From positions 8,835,303 through 8,899,302 of the forward strand of contig OW203722.1 in NCBI GenBank assembly GCA_934045075.1: a DNA stretch of 64,000 bases, read 5' to 3'. The notes under the pieces were generated by a model that was given only the letters and a program-made list of their open reading frames with translations, had not been told where the DNA came from and ran no database searches. The position numbers and the translations under genes were made by a program. This document shows, piece by piece, positions 40,569 to 51,944 of the stretch (positions are counted from its first letter, which is position 1; every line of letters begins with the position of its first letter). The DNA comes from Yponomeuta sedellus. Taxonomy: Eukaryota; Arthropoda; Insecta; Lepidoptera; Yponomeutidae.

Positions 40569-40997
40569 TTAAAAACCTATTTAGAGGCTAAAAATTTCAC
40601 CCATGCCGGGATTCGAACCCGAAACCTCTGGCTATCCGTACCAGCGCTCTACCAATTGAGCCAATGGGCGACTCACGGCATCAGTGAAATTTCGACCCTC
40701 TTTACAATATTCTCTGTATTACGTACAGGCAGCGACATCTGACTTAAGCAAATTGCATTACTTACAGCCCCGACTACCTACTTTGCAGTTAGGTTTTAAC
40801 ATCGGAACGATATCACTGTACCCACATGATTACACTATTTTTATTTTTAATGCACTAACCCGTGCTAAGGAACAAATTTAAAAACCTATTTAGAGGCTAA
40901 AAATTTCACCCATGCCGGGATTCGAACCCGCAACCTCTGGCTATCCGTACCAGCGCTCTACCAAATACGGCAAATACGAAAATAAAAATAGTGTAAT
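40569..40997 (-). mobile_element. FB-tRNA dimer with its 3' tail in the opposite orientation
   Basis: TSD tattaattatgt (40557-40568, 40998-41009). One and a half minus-strand units (308-309 bp apart: ctatttagagg at 40577 and 40886) break off at gctctaccaa. They are followed by cgaaaataaaaatagtgtaa, which is the end of the family tail in plus orientation, as in element 2. The 5' part is therefore inverted relative to the 3' tail, as in twin priming. Confidence 0.82.
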
Positions 40998-41389
40998 TAT
41001 TAATTATGTCTCAAAACCAATTTTTTATATTTGATATAAAAAATTGAAATTTTATATAAAAATTTAATATTTTATATAACATAATATTTAAATACTTTTT
41101 ACTATACACACCAGAAAAAATTACAGTTACGAAAGAAGAGGTAAAATTGGTGGCTATAAAGTAGGTACTAGGAAAAAGATAAGAAGGCATGTGCTTTGAA
41201 AGAATGAATACAAAAAAAATATTTTAAACTCAAAAAAAAAATTATTAAAGCATTAAAGCTATGAATGCGATACAGTCTTGGACCAAATCTGTATCACGTA
41301 TATCGAATTTTGTTTCGGATACACCTACACTTGTGTTTTGTGCAGTGCAACTGGACTGGAAAAGCAAAGAACGTACCCAGTTCTTTTTT

Positions 41390-41600
41390 AATGTAGCCTA
41401 TAAACGTCCCATTCCAGGGCATAGGCCTTCTCTTAGAGTGAGAGTTTGGGTTCATTTACAACCCATCGTTGTTTGGCAATTTCAAGCGCTACGGTACCGT
41501 ATTTGAATACCTGAAACATTCAGGTTCCTTCACGATGTTTTGCTTCCATAACGTCACAAATATACATAACTTAGAAAATTAACACTGAACACATTTCCTT
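41390..41600 (-). mobile_element. SINE family A, head missing
   Basis: tgtagcctataaacgtccca, tccagggcataggccttctc, caatttcaagcgctacggta and ataacttagaaaat. Ends before the tRNA part. Confidence 0.6.
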
Positions 41601-41796
41601 TTCTTTTTAAATACATTTTTTTTTAAACAGTAACTTACAGATTTTTTAAAACCATCATAGTTAGGATTTGGTGTAGATTATTATTTGTAAACGGAGGAAG
41701 TAGGCGCTGTCTGCTGTAATACAGGTGATGAGCCTAGCACAGCAGCGGATGCTTAATAATTTTAATTATAAATTCTTTTAAGTCACAAATTACTTA

Positions 41797-41979
41797 CTTG
41801 CTTGCTTGCTCGCTTGCTCGCTTGCTCGCTTGATCGCTCGCTCGCTTGCTCGCTTGCTCGCTTGCTCGCTTGTTCGCTTGCTCGCTTGCTCGCTTGCTCG
41901 CTTGCTCGCTTGCTCGCTTGCTCGCTTGCTCGCTTGCTCGCTTGCTCGCTTGCTCGCTTGCTCGCTCGCTTGCTTGCTT
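41797..41979. repeat. (CTTGCTCG)n minisatellite
   Basis: About 180 bases of alternating cttg and ctcg units, mostly the 8-mer cttgctcg. The leucine/alanine/serine frames (L-A-R-L-L-A-C-S) across it are artefacts. Confidence 0.95.
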
Positions 41980-42039
41980 ATGTTGATGTTTTGTATAGGT
42001 GATTTGTATTAAAGAAGTTGAGGCCCTTACGTTCGCATG

Positions 42040-42105
42040 GCGAACTCTGTAGCGCAGCGGTAGCGGATGTGCCTACTATGCGAGAGGTCCCACCCTATAT
42101 AATCT
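42040..42105 (+). mobile_element. tRNA-like head of SINE family B
   Basis: ctctgtagcgcagcggtagc and ggatgtgcctactatgcgag match the reverse of the family B heads at 23735 and 43362. The body is absent. Confidence 0.55.
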
Positions 42106-42642
42106 CACACCGATTTCTCAGATCGCCTGTGCCCGCGGCTTAACACGTCTCCTGTTCCGAGGCAGCTCGCAGGAAGCAGATATAAATGTCAAGAACGCTT
42201 GGAGGTCTCAGGAGAGGCTCGTAGGCTCCAAATCGTCTCGTCTGCCATTTTCTTTGAACGCTAAGGATGCTGTCAATCGTGCTGCGTGCATCCCTGACTA
42301 AGAGATTTCACTAAAAGCTGAAATAAAAAGTAACAAGAACCTGACTACTGAGTATTAACTTCTAAGCGGGTGGGACCAACCTAGGAGCTACACTGTTGAA
42401 TTTGGGTCCCGTCTGCTAAGTAGTTAACCAACCCAAACCAACCATTTGAGGCGTCGTATTTATTTCAGTACTGCAATATTGTAATAATAATAGACTGTAT
42501 AAAATTAATTCGAAATAAACTGACTTTCAGTGTCTTTAATTTCTGATGAGTCCTTAGTAATATATTAAAATAACTAAAAAAGTAAACCGGTTCGAACCCA
42601 CGTCATCCCAAATGGGGAAGATTCCCGTGCCGTGCCAAAAAT

Positions 42643-42675
42643 GGTGTAAAGAGGTTTGCACCGTTACAACACATC
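42643..42675 (-). mobile_element. LTR-start fragment
   Basis: atggtgtaaagaggtttgca and ccgttacaa is the reverse of the LTR start seen at 19129 and 58951. Confidence 0.5.
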
Positions 42676-43124
42676 TCGTTGTAGTGGCGTGGCCAACAGC
42701 CACACGTAACCAGATTTTTTGCGCTTGTATTGTGGAAGCTGTCCATAACCACTCTTAGAACTGAAAATCTACGCTTAAGATCCTATGCTCTCCTAAGAGT
42801 TAAAGGACTAAAGAAGAATACTCTATTCTCTAACTTTACCTGTTAAACAGTATCTATTTTAACATGAAATTATGCCGCCCGTGTCATTAGCCTGTTGTAA
42901 CGTGGTTAGATCTTTACAAAGTATTTATGTGAGTGAAATAACGCAAAACTATGTTAATATTCAAAATGTTAAACTATAATTTTTACTTTTATTTTTCATA
43001 CAATCTTTAATCATGTGGCGGCCAATCGTTATAAAAAAACTGTTTACTTGTTTTCAGCTCTTGCTAAAGTGAAAGGATTATTAAATCCCTAATTACCTGC
43101 TCTCAGTCCTTTTCTATGTTGTAC

Positions 43125-43322
43125 GTGTAAATTTGTGAAGTCATAGTAGTAATACCACTCGCTGTAAAGGAAAACATTGTGAGGAAACCTGAGTGACCAA
43201 GAGATTCAAATTCATCAGCTTGAGATTCCCAATCCGCGGTGGGCACGCGTGGTAATTAAGCCCATACTGTCTCTCTGAGAGATCTGTACCCTGCAGTAGG
43301 ACGTTTATAGGCTACATAAAAG
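43125..43322 (+). mobile_element. SINE family A, 5'-truncated
   Basis: taataccactcgctgtaaag, attgtgaggaaacctgagtg, ccgcggtgggcacgcgtggt and ctgcagtaggacgtttatag, then gctacataaaa. One of the best body-plus-tail copies. Confidence 0.7.
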
Positions 43323-43361
43323 TTGTTTATAGTCTACATGTAAATAGCCAAGCAACAAAAA

Positions 43362-43562
43362 CATAACATAAACATTTACATACAGGCACATACATTGCTT
43401 CTGGCCTCACACTAGGATACCCTGTGTCGTGGGAACCAGAAACAACGACATCACAAACATGTGAACATCCAAGACCTGTGGTTTTTTTTTTGTTTCCAGC
43501 CGGGATTCGAACCCGGGACCTCTTGCATGGTAGGCAGATGCGCTACCGCTACGCCACAGAGT
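43362..43562 (-). mobile_element. SINE family B, complete head
   Basis: Head on the minus strand: ctctgtggcgtagcggtagc (A-box side) and ggttcgaatcccgg in reverse of cgggattcgaacccgggacc at 43502. Body: cacatacattgcttctggcc, cactaggataccctgtgtcg. The best-preserved family B copy. Confidence 0.75.
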
Positions 43563-43571
43563 AACAGTAAC

Positions 43572-43675
43572 AGTCATCAGTCTTCTCGTGACCACGATGA
43601 GTAACGTCGTCGAAACTTCGAGGTAAAATAGCAATAAATTACTACGCGATTAAGCCCCGAAAATATTCTAACTAT
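43572..43675 (+). mobile_element. Element X, 3' fragment
   Basis: cagtcttctcgtgaccacga, cgtcgtcgaaacttcgaggt and gattaagccccgaaaatatt. Same end as 2744-3076 and 59593-59890. Confidence 0.65.
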
Positions 43676-44334
43676 GTGTTCAAGTCGCAAAAGTTTAAAG
43701 TATGTTAAAAAAACGGCGGAAAATGGCATTATTTTATTTTTTTGTGACGCATCCTATAAAGTCTTGTAACGTCAATTGGCCAGCCTATTACAGTAAACAT
43801 TGACATTTATTCACCCCAAAACGTCGCATGATACGGTCAATGTGACACGGGATGGCCCGCAACTTTCCGCCCCTCAAGAAATGAAATAAACGCGTTACAC
43901 TGAATTGGGCATATCTATAGTTGTGCAAAATAAAAAAAAAACAGAACGACGAACAAATAAGTCCCACCGATATTACTTGCTACAAGTCAGCTGGGAGACT
44001 TTATGGCGATCGGAGCGGTATTCAAACCGTTACGCTAGAGCAAAAGTGACAATCCAAACGGATCACAGGCCTTATCTCTCCGAAAGTGAAGGCCTGTGCC
44101 TTTTGGTGGGTAATACTTAGCAGGCAGATAAACTATGTTCTGAATAAAAAATAGGTAACTTTTAATCTGAAACTTAAATCCTCTCGTGGAAAAGAAGTTG
44201 TAGTAGCAGTGGATGAGGATGATTATTTTCTAAATACTCAGCTTCTGCAGGAGGTTGAAAAATTGGAGATGTGGCTCCTTTTTTTGAATATCCACTAAAT
44301 GGAAAAAAATATAACTTCCACACAACATGCTCAC

Positions 44335-44510
44335 TTGTTCCGGTTACAAACTAGAATACCCTGTGCTCGTATAGTAACCAGGCCAGGATATCACAAACAT
44401 GGAAATGTGCCCGGATTGATTCCATTTTTACAAATATATGGCGGTGCCTGTGGGAATCGAACCCACTACCTCTAGCAAGGTAATCAGACGAACATGATAC
44501 CGCTAAATAA
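44335..44510 (-). mobile_element. SINE family B, divergent subfamily
   Basis: actagaataccctgtgctcg, atatcacaaacatggaaatg, ggcggtgcctgtgggaatcg, then aacccactacctctagc. The head B box reads ggttcgattcc in reverse. Confidence 0.6.
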
Positions 44511-44961
44511 AACAGTCTTTATTACTTCTAGATGACTCTCATTAATCTAGTCAGACCCCCTTACCCAAGCCTGTCCTAGATTTTTCCTATAACCTTTGAC
44601 TCGTCTTGTAATATAAGTAAGCTGTTATTTAAAGGACCTTCTTCAACTATGTAGTTTGTGGCGGCGAAGTAGACATGTCGCTGTAGTTTGTCTAAACGTC
44701 TCCGTTTTGTAGCATTGCAGGGGAAGAATTAAGTGAGGGACAGGACAAGATATAGCTTTTATTCTCGGTTGTAACGTCAGATGGCAAACTTTGTTCTAGA
44801 CAGCAAAACCAACAACAGAAATGTATTGTGATATTTTTAGTTTTATCTGACAAGCAACAAGTATTTCTAAATGAATCGCGATGCTCATAGAAGTTGGAGT
44901 TGGGTTCTAAGTAAGACAAACATCAGAAGCCTTTTGCATCACCTAAGACACACCTTGTTGT

Positions 44962-45290
44962 TGCTTCGATATCAACCCTTTAGTTTGACCCCACTGCTGG
45001 GACACGGGTCTCTTCCTGCATCGTAGGAAGGTTAAGCCATACTCCACCACGGGGACCAAGTCCGGGTTGGTGGAGGAATGTAAGACAGTAACGGCCCTTA
45101 ATGTCAGAAGTTATGAAACCGCCCATTAGGCTTTTGACATTAACGACTGGCATTACAAGACAGCCGGTACCAACGGCTTAACGTGCCTTGCGAAGCACGC
45201 AAGCGCTCGAAAAAAGCCACTAGCGGTAGTAACGGGGCGGTCACCCATCCAGCACCTGACCGCGTCTGATGTTGCTTAACTCAAGTGATG
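44962..45290 (-). mobile_element. 5S-like SINE, nearly complete
   Basis: cttcgatatcaaccctttag at the left; ggcggtcacccatccagcac, ctgaccgcgtctgatgttgc and ttaactcaagtgatgattcc at the right are the reverse of the 5S-like promoter half. Confidence 0.75.
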
Positions 45291-45439
45291 ATTCCAATAT
45301 TATATATATAGTGTTGTTGCTTAGTTATATAATATATTAAACGCGCCTAGTATTAGATGATTACTAAGGCCAAAGTGTTTGTTGGGTGGTAATTTCTCAA
45401 TTGGTAAAAGATTATTGAGTGGTGGTTTTTCGTGTGGTT

Positions 45440-45515
45440 GTTTGTTGCGTAGGCACTTGCCTACGCAAGTACTCAAGCGTCAACCGCTAGACCAGCTAGG
45501 CAGTCGCATACCACA
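45440..45515 (-). mobile_element. tRNA-like fragment
   Basis: The minus strand has gcctagctggtctagcggtt, which resembles a tRNA A-box region. gcgtaggc and gcctacgc form a small hairpin beside it. No B box follows, so probably a SINE head remnant. Confidence 0.3.
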
Positions 45516-45949
45516 ATAAAAGCTTCATTGTAGCGATTTGAGTCCCTTTGAGAGCTTACATCACAAGCGTCTCGTGGGGTGATGGATTAAACTCATATCA
45601 GTGTATGCCACGTGGCGGGATAGATAAGGTTAGACTCATATAGTTACTTTACGGAGAAGCGTGCTTTTGAAAGTACTAATGTGTTCTTCAGTTAAATATA
45701 AAGTTAAAAAAATTGTTGTAGCATAGTCGTTGAAACCAAATGACTGATTTAGGTTGATGCTTGTTGGAACTTGATCTTATATTATTATTAAAAACAAAAC
45801 TGAGTGCTGCGGAGGTTCCGGAAAACCTCAGATTAACAATCATTAAAGCAAAGAACTTTTATTATGTGGGAGGCTATCTCAGAAATTTCTAAAATGAAAT
45901 AGCAGTTTCCTACATTCGCTCGATAACATATAAAACTATTGTAAATAAA

Positions 45950-46005
45950 ATCATGTCTATCTCCCAGAGGGGTATACAGAGACCAGGGTTAGCAACTAAT
46001 AGCTG
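45950..46005 (-). pseudogene. LINE (S-A-Y-P-S-G type) 3' scrap
   Basis: tctatctcccagaggggtat and acagagaccagggttagc are the reverse of the last codons of that family. Confidence 0.4.
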
Positions 46006-46249
46006 ATAATTTTTAAATATTTTTTTAGTTGCATAACCTAATATCTGCCTAACAATGTATGTATTTTGTTTACAATTTTATAACAGTTTATGTATTTTCG
46101 TGTTTGCTTCACAGTAGTTTAAAACTAGAAGTTGTTTTTAATGATACAACCTCATGTTTAACCCGACAACTTTTCTGAAATACTCTGTGTAGTGAACGGC
46201 AGTGAAAAGTATTACGTTAGGTCACGTGTATCTTATACAGTGTAATTGC

Positions 46250-46478
46250 ACCTCAATTTTTGTAGACCTCATCGATCAATCAGCCAGTACTCGTCCACGG
46301 CATGGGCTTCGCTAAGGCAAGCCACTTTCTTCTGTCCTTGGCCATCCCCACTCAGCCGCTGCTATCAATCTATCTCAAATGGTCAGTCCAGCGTGCTGGC
46401 GGGTGTCCTACTCTGCGTTTTCCAGTCCCACTCGAGAACGTTCGCGAAGCTCGTGCCACGGCAAAATAACTATACTTC
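46250..46478 (-). pseudogene. RTE-related LINE C-terminal relic
   Basis: The minus strand reads V-G-H-P-P-A-R-W-T-D-H-L-R, then V-G-M-A-K-D-R-R-K-W-L-A-L-A-K, interrupted by stops. This is the R-P-P-A-R-W-T-D-D-L … A-Q-D-R-x-x-W block of RTE-type ORFs. Confidence 0.6.
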
Positions 46479-47109
46479 TGCCACGTGGCTGAAAGTTAAG
46501 CACAGCTTTATATCTACCCCTTGTAATAGTTGGTGTAATGCTAAACGATAGTGGGGCTCAGGGGATGAATTTCAGGTTTTTATATCGGGGTGGAATTACT
46601 ACGGGATTCGCTATTTTGTAATTAAGCAAGAGATAACCCATGTTTTACACACAAAGCCGCTTATCTGACCAAACGCAAAACAAGTAAAGTAGTAATTACT
46701 TGAATGGTTTTTTTACGCAATCACAATTTATTTCAACATCTTTGCCTGGCGATGGAAACTATCGTGGTTAAAGCATGTTAAAGGAATCGCCAATCAGCGT
46801 TAGGGACTTGCTGATTGTTGCCCAGACTCAGAGAGTGCATTGCTCAGGGAGGCTCCTTTCATATACTTTTACATGCATTTTTACTTTGATGCAAAAACTA
46901 CGTTCCTGTGCAATGGTGTGAGGCGATGCACGTGGAATTAGGACACCTTTAACCGTCTTTATCACTACCAGAAGTCGTTCAGGCGAGCTGGTGCTCTGTG
47001 TTAACCGGTAACCAAAATGATTTCGGTTTTGTTGAAACCGTTATCTGATTTAACCAATTAAACAATAACCGTTGCGAATGACCGTTTCAAGAACGTATAT
47101 AAACGGTTT

Positions 47110-47215
47110 TACAAAACAGGTTCCGTGCCCTGGCTAGTGGGGTCCTACTCTACGTTTTTAGTTCTCGGTCTACACTCAAGAATTTTTCTATCCCACTATC
47201 GGTTCTTCGGCAAAA
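47110..47215 (-). pseudogene. RTE-type LINE relic
   Basis: The minus strand gives R-R-T-D-S-G-I-E-K-F-L followed by a decayed W-R-P-R-L-K equivalent (ctacgtttttagttctcggt). Confidence 0.45.
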
Positions 47216-47807
47216 GTGAAATGAAATTAAAGTAACAAAAAATATTTAATATGAAAACAAAATGCTTCGTGAACGTTAAAGCTATTATTTTAACAATAAA
47301 TAGAATATATGGAGAAGAAATTAAGATACTCCACGTTTAGTCATTTCAAAACGGCTTCAATTAACAAACTTTTCAACTTAAATTTACACTACACTTGCCT
47401 ACACCATTATTTAAATACTAGACGTTATTGTTATAATAATTATTAATGTTATAATAGGCTGTTATAACAGGCTATGCTCAACACATTTTTAAACCGCGAC
47501 GGCGGTAACACTGACATCTTGAGGAATCTTGTTGTGGCTAGTTCGCTGCCACTTCTGCTTCCTATTATGATAGGCTGGTGGACAAGTCTTATTTTATTTA
47601 ATTTTTATTTTATATCTTCAGTGTCCACGATTTGGCTCTGTATTTCATAGCTGGTAAGAGATTCAGTCGAAAGCAGGTCAACCTGTACATTTTAGCTGAT
47701 AAGTTACAGGTAAAGTAACCGAGTGGATTATACGCGTCTAAAGGTGTTGATGTGCGATTGACTGTACCAGTCAAATACTCTTGTCTTTAGACTCTGAAGA
47801 ATACTCG

Positions 47808-48007
47808 GGGCTGCAAGTGATGCAAATTACTGCAGCCAGATTTTGCTGCCTGTACGTAATACAGAGAGTATTGTAAAGAGGTTCGAAATTTCACTGATGT
47901 CGGTGGTAGCCCATTAGCTCAATTGAAAGAGCGCTGGAACGGTTAACCAGAGATCGCGGGTTCAAGTCCCGGTATGGGTGGAATTTTTAGCCTCTAAAAT
48001 AGCTTTT
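47808..48007 (+). mobile_element. FB-tRNA monomer with TSD
   Basis: TSD ctctgaagaatactcg (47792-47807) and ctctgaagaatagtcg (48008-48023), 15 of 16. It runs from gggctgcaagtgatgcaaat through tgcctgtacgtaatacagag and the tRNA-like part (tagcccattagctcaattga, ggttcaagtcccgg) to ctctaaaatagctttt. It has no inverted arm and no long tail. This shows that a unit can end at the T-run and that sequence upstream of the tRNA part is part of the inserted RNA/DNA. Confidence 0.82.
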
Positions 48008-48029
48008 CTCTGAAGAATAGTCGAGAAGA

Positions 48030-50580
48030 AAATCTGGCACAGTTTTCCGAGCGCTGCTCAACCCAGTCATTGGGTCAAAGACGAAGAACGTTAAATCTTC
48101 CGTAATATTTTCAGTATAATATACTGTAACTGAGTCTTTGTATTTACATAATTATACGAAAGAAAAAAATAAATAACGATACGAAAGAAACCCGCGCCGT
48201 CGATTTGTTACATAAATTCATCTGCATTTCGCTCCGTTTGTTTGTTTCGTTCCCTAGTCCGACATCAAAGCGAATGAATAAAGGTTAAATCCTCAAGTTA
48301 CATCCAGAGCCATTAATATTGATGTGCGCATCGATTGTTTGGCAGAAATTAATTCAATTTTTCGAGGAGGGAAATTGCAGAGGGGGCCGACAATAATATT
48401 TACAGAAGTTCTATTTGGGTTTGTGAGCTCGTCAGCCAGTTAATTTTGTACTTCAGATAGATCGCCCTTAGCGATAAGACCGGCAATTGTATAACATTAC
48501 TTAAGTTTAAGAAATCGTGGTTGTATTCTTTTTCTGGTTGTGCAATAAAGTGTTCTCTTCGTAAAGGTTCTTCCCTAAAATCTGGCTTAGTCCCGTACAA
48601 TAATACTTGTTGTGATTATGTGCATGCCACAGTCAATAAGTAAATACCTACTTGCTTTTTATTTGTCACTTACACTGTAGACTAACATTTTTTTTATGTA
48701 GCCTAAATACGTCCCACTTCAGGGCACAGGGTTTCTCTCAGTGAGAAAGTATGGGCTTAAATCCACGCGTGCCTACCGCGGATTGTCGATTTTAAGCGTT
48801 GAGATCTTTGAACGCCCCAGACACTCAGGTTTCCTTAAGATGATTTCCTTCACAGTTATCGATCGGAGCTGTAGAACACCGGCTTCTCAATCGGGAGTTC
48901 GTGTGTTTAAATTGTGGCATGTACCAATCACTTGTTTTATAAGTTGCGTAGATTTTGTTAAGTTACTATAGAGTGTCCCATGGCTGGGGAATCACCTCCT
49001 TCATATTTCCCCGCTACTTGGAACAAACCCGCTGGAGACTCACGACGACCCGGAAGACTGTCTCAGACGTGGAAGAGACCCGTTCTCTCTGAGACGAAAG
49101 AGAAGTGAAAAACTTGGCTGGAGCTACCATCCCTAGCCATGAACAGAGATAAATGGAAAGCCCTTGTGTCAGTCCCAGACTCCACGGAGGAGTAAAGGTA
49201 CCAAAGAAGAAGACTTGGAACCAAAAGAGACAGTCCCTCTCGTGCATAGTTAGATATTAAACGGTTCTAAACGCGATTAATTATTAGGTAAAACGTCAAA
49301 TCATTAAGAAATACAGTCGCTACCCCTATCTAGTCAGAGGGACCCTCGTGAACGACCTTCATTTTGAAGTTGAGCTTCTGTTGCCATGTTCTTTTAGTAA
49401 AGGGGCCAAGCCATGGGGCGCACTTTATCATATTACGGGTAGCGTCTTTCGGTGAACGCTCTCGTTTATATTAATAGCTTGCTGTGCAATTTTACTAAAT
49501 TATAAACATAAATGGTACCGTTCCGACGCTCTATAAATTGAGCAATTTCTATTAAGCTAATGAAGTACCTTGTTATTTATTTTCTTGACTTTTCAAAAAG
49601 TATTTTGATCTAGTAGTGATCTTATTTATTGTATAATAAATCATTCTCTTAAATCTCAAAGAAAGGTAAAATCTCAAAAGACCCAATATTTATCTACGGA
49701 GACCGCTTCCCAAGATTTGCCGAAGACAAATTTGAACAATAAATTCAGTTCCCGGCACGGTTTAAATCCTTAATTTGCGGAGTGATAATTCGTAATTATG
49801 AACAGAGAACTTTTCTAATTACGACTTTAAACGTTGTTTAGACATTTACTTTATTGTTCAATTAGTGTTAAGGTTTTTAAAGTGGTGAGACATATTTATA
49901 GGCTAATTTCTGTCAAGATGTAAGACTACACTAAGAATGCGTAATTTTAGTATATGAAATGTTCTCTATCTTTCAGTTTACTTACATCCACTTGGAGAAA
50001 ACTGAAAAACATACTCTTTATGTGTAAAGAATATTTTCAAGTGAAACAAAAGTAAACTAACTTGATACGACTTTACATTTAACTCTACCCACTACGATGT
50101 TTATGGGGAAATATTTCGGAGTCATTTTGAGTACTCGACAATAAATTCTCATCAACCAGTCTTCACACATCAACAGCGTTTTAATGTGATTATTGACTGA
50201 ACGTTCAACAGATTTCTCAACTAACTGCATTTCTGAGCGCACATTCGACAAAATTTTCGATTTGCGACGTTTCCCGGCTCAAGCGGGGGTGGCTGAGAAT
50301 GGAAATTAAAGACGTCAATCAAATGGCGCTGAGTAGAATAGCGAATAACGTCATCAATTGAAGTCAACATGTTACCTGCTGCTAATAATGTGCATTATAT
50401 ATATTAAAGTCGATCAAGCTTTGAACTGTACATTATAGAGTTAAATTAAAGAGAACATTTGTTGTAGAAAATATTTACATGCACTTTAGACTCTTAAGAT
50501 CTTATGTTCTGAACTGTTTTTATGTAGTTTCAATTCCAGCTGCTCATTGTTTCTGAGTGCAAAAAAATATTAGGCACTCA
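48030..50580. other. Mostly unassigned, apart from the SINE at 48695-48935
   Basis: 48970-49250 is GC-richer with a minus-strand frame without motifs. 49500-50580 is AT-rich. No repeat recognised. Confidence 0.3.
48695..48935. mobile_element. SINE family A with body and tRNA head in opposite orientations
   Basis: 48695-48860 is a minus-strand body (tgtagcctaaatacgtccca, gtgcctaccgcggattgtcg, ttccttcacagtta). From about 48865 the tRNA-like head reads on the plus strand (gagctgtagaacaccggctt, ctcaatcgggagttcgtgtg, catgtaccaatcact). In an intact element both point the same way. Confidence 0.6.
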
Positions 50581-50594
50581 TAAGGTGTAAAAAG

Positions 50595-50701
50595 GTGCAA
50601 AAACTGCAGGCAGATGCTGGATGCGGCTAGCTGAAGACAGGGCGCTGTGGCGCTCGTTAGGGGAGGGCTATGTCCAGCAGTAATAGCCTGATAATGACGA
50701 T
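50595..50701 (+). mobile_element. Short RTE 3' end with 14 bp TSD
   Basis: taaggtgtaaaaag flanks at 50581-50594 and 50702-50715. The insert reads K-T-A-G-R-C-W-M-R-L-A-E-D-R-A-L-W-R-S and L-G-E-G-Y-V-Q-Q before a stop. A clean 107 bp 5'-truncated LINE insertion with an intact frame. Confidence 0.88.
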
Positions 50702-50891
50702 TAAGGTGTAAAAAGAGTATACTGCAAAGAAAGTTTTACTTGCTATTATTTTATTAATGTTTATATTATCAGACTGTAGTTACTTAATAAGACGCTACTT
50801 TGACTAACGTTTCAGAGCACAATAGAATCAAAACTTTACCATGTTGTAAAAACCTACAGTAATATGTAAAAACATTTAAGGGCACAGCACG

Positions 50892-51155
50892 TTGAAATTT
50901 ACAGTAAACAGTGGGAGCGCTGATAGCTTTCAGCTTAGCGCCGGCGAAGAAAAATGTTTGCTAGAAATTTTCGTACACAAATGTCATTACCGCCCGCCCG
51001 ACAATATGCAGCGGGGAGAAAAATTACTTACCGGAAATCTCCGGGCTGCAACCGGGGGAGGAAATGCGATATACGCGGTGTACAAAGTGAAGGTAGTGTC
51101 TTCCACAGGTGACGGTGAATCTGAACTTTGGCAAATAACCTTAATAGAAAAGTAG
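50892..51155 (+). CDS. Unrecognised ORF, 87 codons
   Basis: An open frame beginning M-K-F-T-V-N-S-G-S-A-D-S-F-Q-L-S and ending I-T-L-I-E-K. It is richer in GC than its flanks and overlaps no repeat I recognise. No signal peptide, membrane segment or known motif is visible; the middle has G-G-G-N-A-I-Y-A-V-Y-K-V-K-V-V-S. It has no clear promoter or polyadenylation context. It could be a fragment of an exon or a chance frame. Confidence 0.2.
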   Translation: MKFTVNSGSADSFQLSAGEEKCLLEIFVHKCHYRPPDNMQRGEKLLTGNLRAATGGGNAIYAVYKVKVVSSTGDGESELWQITLIEK

Positions 51156-51944
51156 GATGAACTTTTTCTTTCGTCTGTGTTTTGTGTCTGGTTTATGTGT
51201 TTGTGAGGTCCTTGCCTGGTTCCATAGCAGAAGGTATCCTTGGTTGGGACCAGGATAATTAATTGTGATTGTGTTGTGTAGAAGTTGTGTGGGAAAACAC
51301 CCTGGGATTGGCTATTGATACGAGTCATAGTACATCAGATACCAGCAGGAGCGAAAACCACAACTTTTGAGTTGATAAATACATAATGATACCGCTAGAC
51401 TAAAAAGACATTCGATTGTATTTTTAGCAGAAGGATCAGATTGGGCCTCCTTTATTGAGAGAGGGCGAAATTTCAAGAGTTGTTGCTTCTAGTCAATCTT
51501 CCGCATGCGTGACGTTTTTTTCAAAATTAGGTACATTATAAAATGTTAGTAAATTGTTCTATTAATTCAATATGTTTAGCTTTCTGGGTACGCACTAAAG
51601 TCCTCATCTTACTTTACTATAGAAGTTGTCAGTGACAACAAGATAAAGTTGTTCAATAAAAAAATACTGCCTAAGGAATCACCATGCATTTAATACCGTG
51701 CAAAAATGGTGGCGCATTTACCAAAATATCACACTTAAGCCTTGAGTGGGTGGAGACATAATTCATATTACGAGCGAAAGTTTAAAGTGGCTACTTGACT
51801 ATGGTGTGATAAATGGAATTTTTTCAAGTTACTCCTTTGCTTTTAGCTATTTCACGGCATTAACAACCTGTTATAAAGTAGACATGACTACATACTGACA
51901 GTTGTTCAACTTTAAATTACCTAAAGGTCCTGTTTTTACTCATC

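Noticed and set aside
41797..42012. Leucine/alanine/serine-rich frames
   Set aside because: Artefact of the (CTTGCTCG)n minisatellite.
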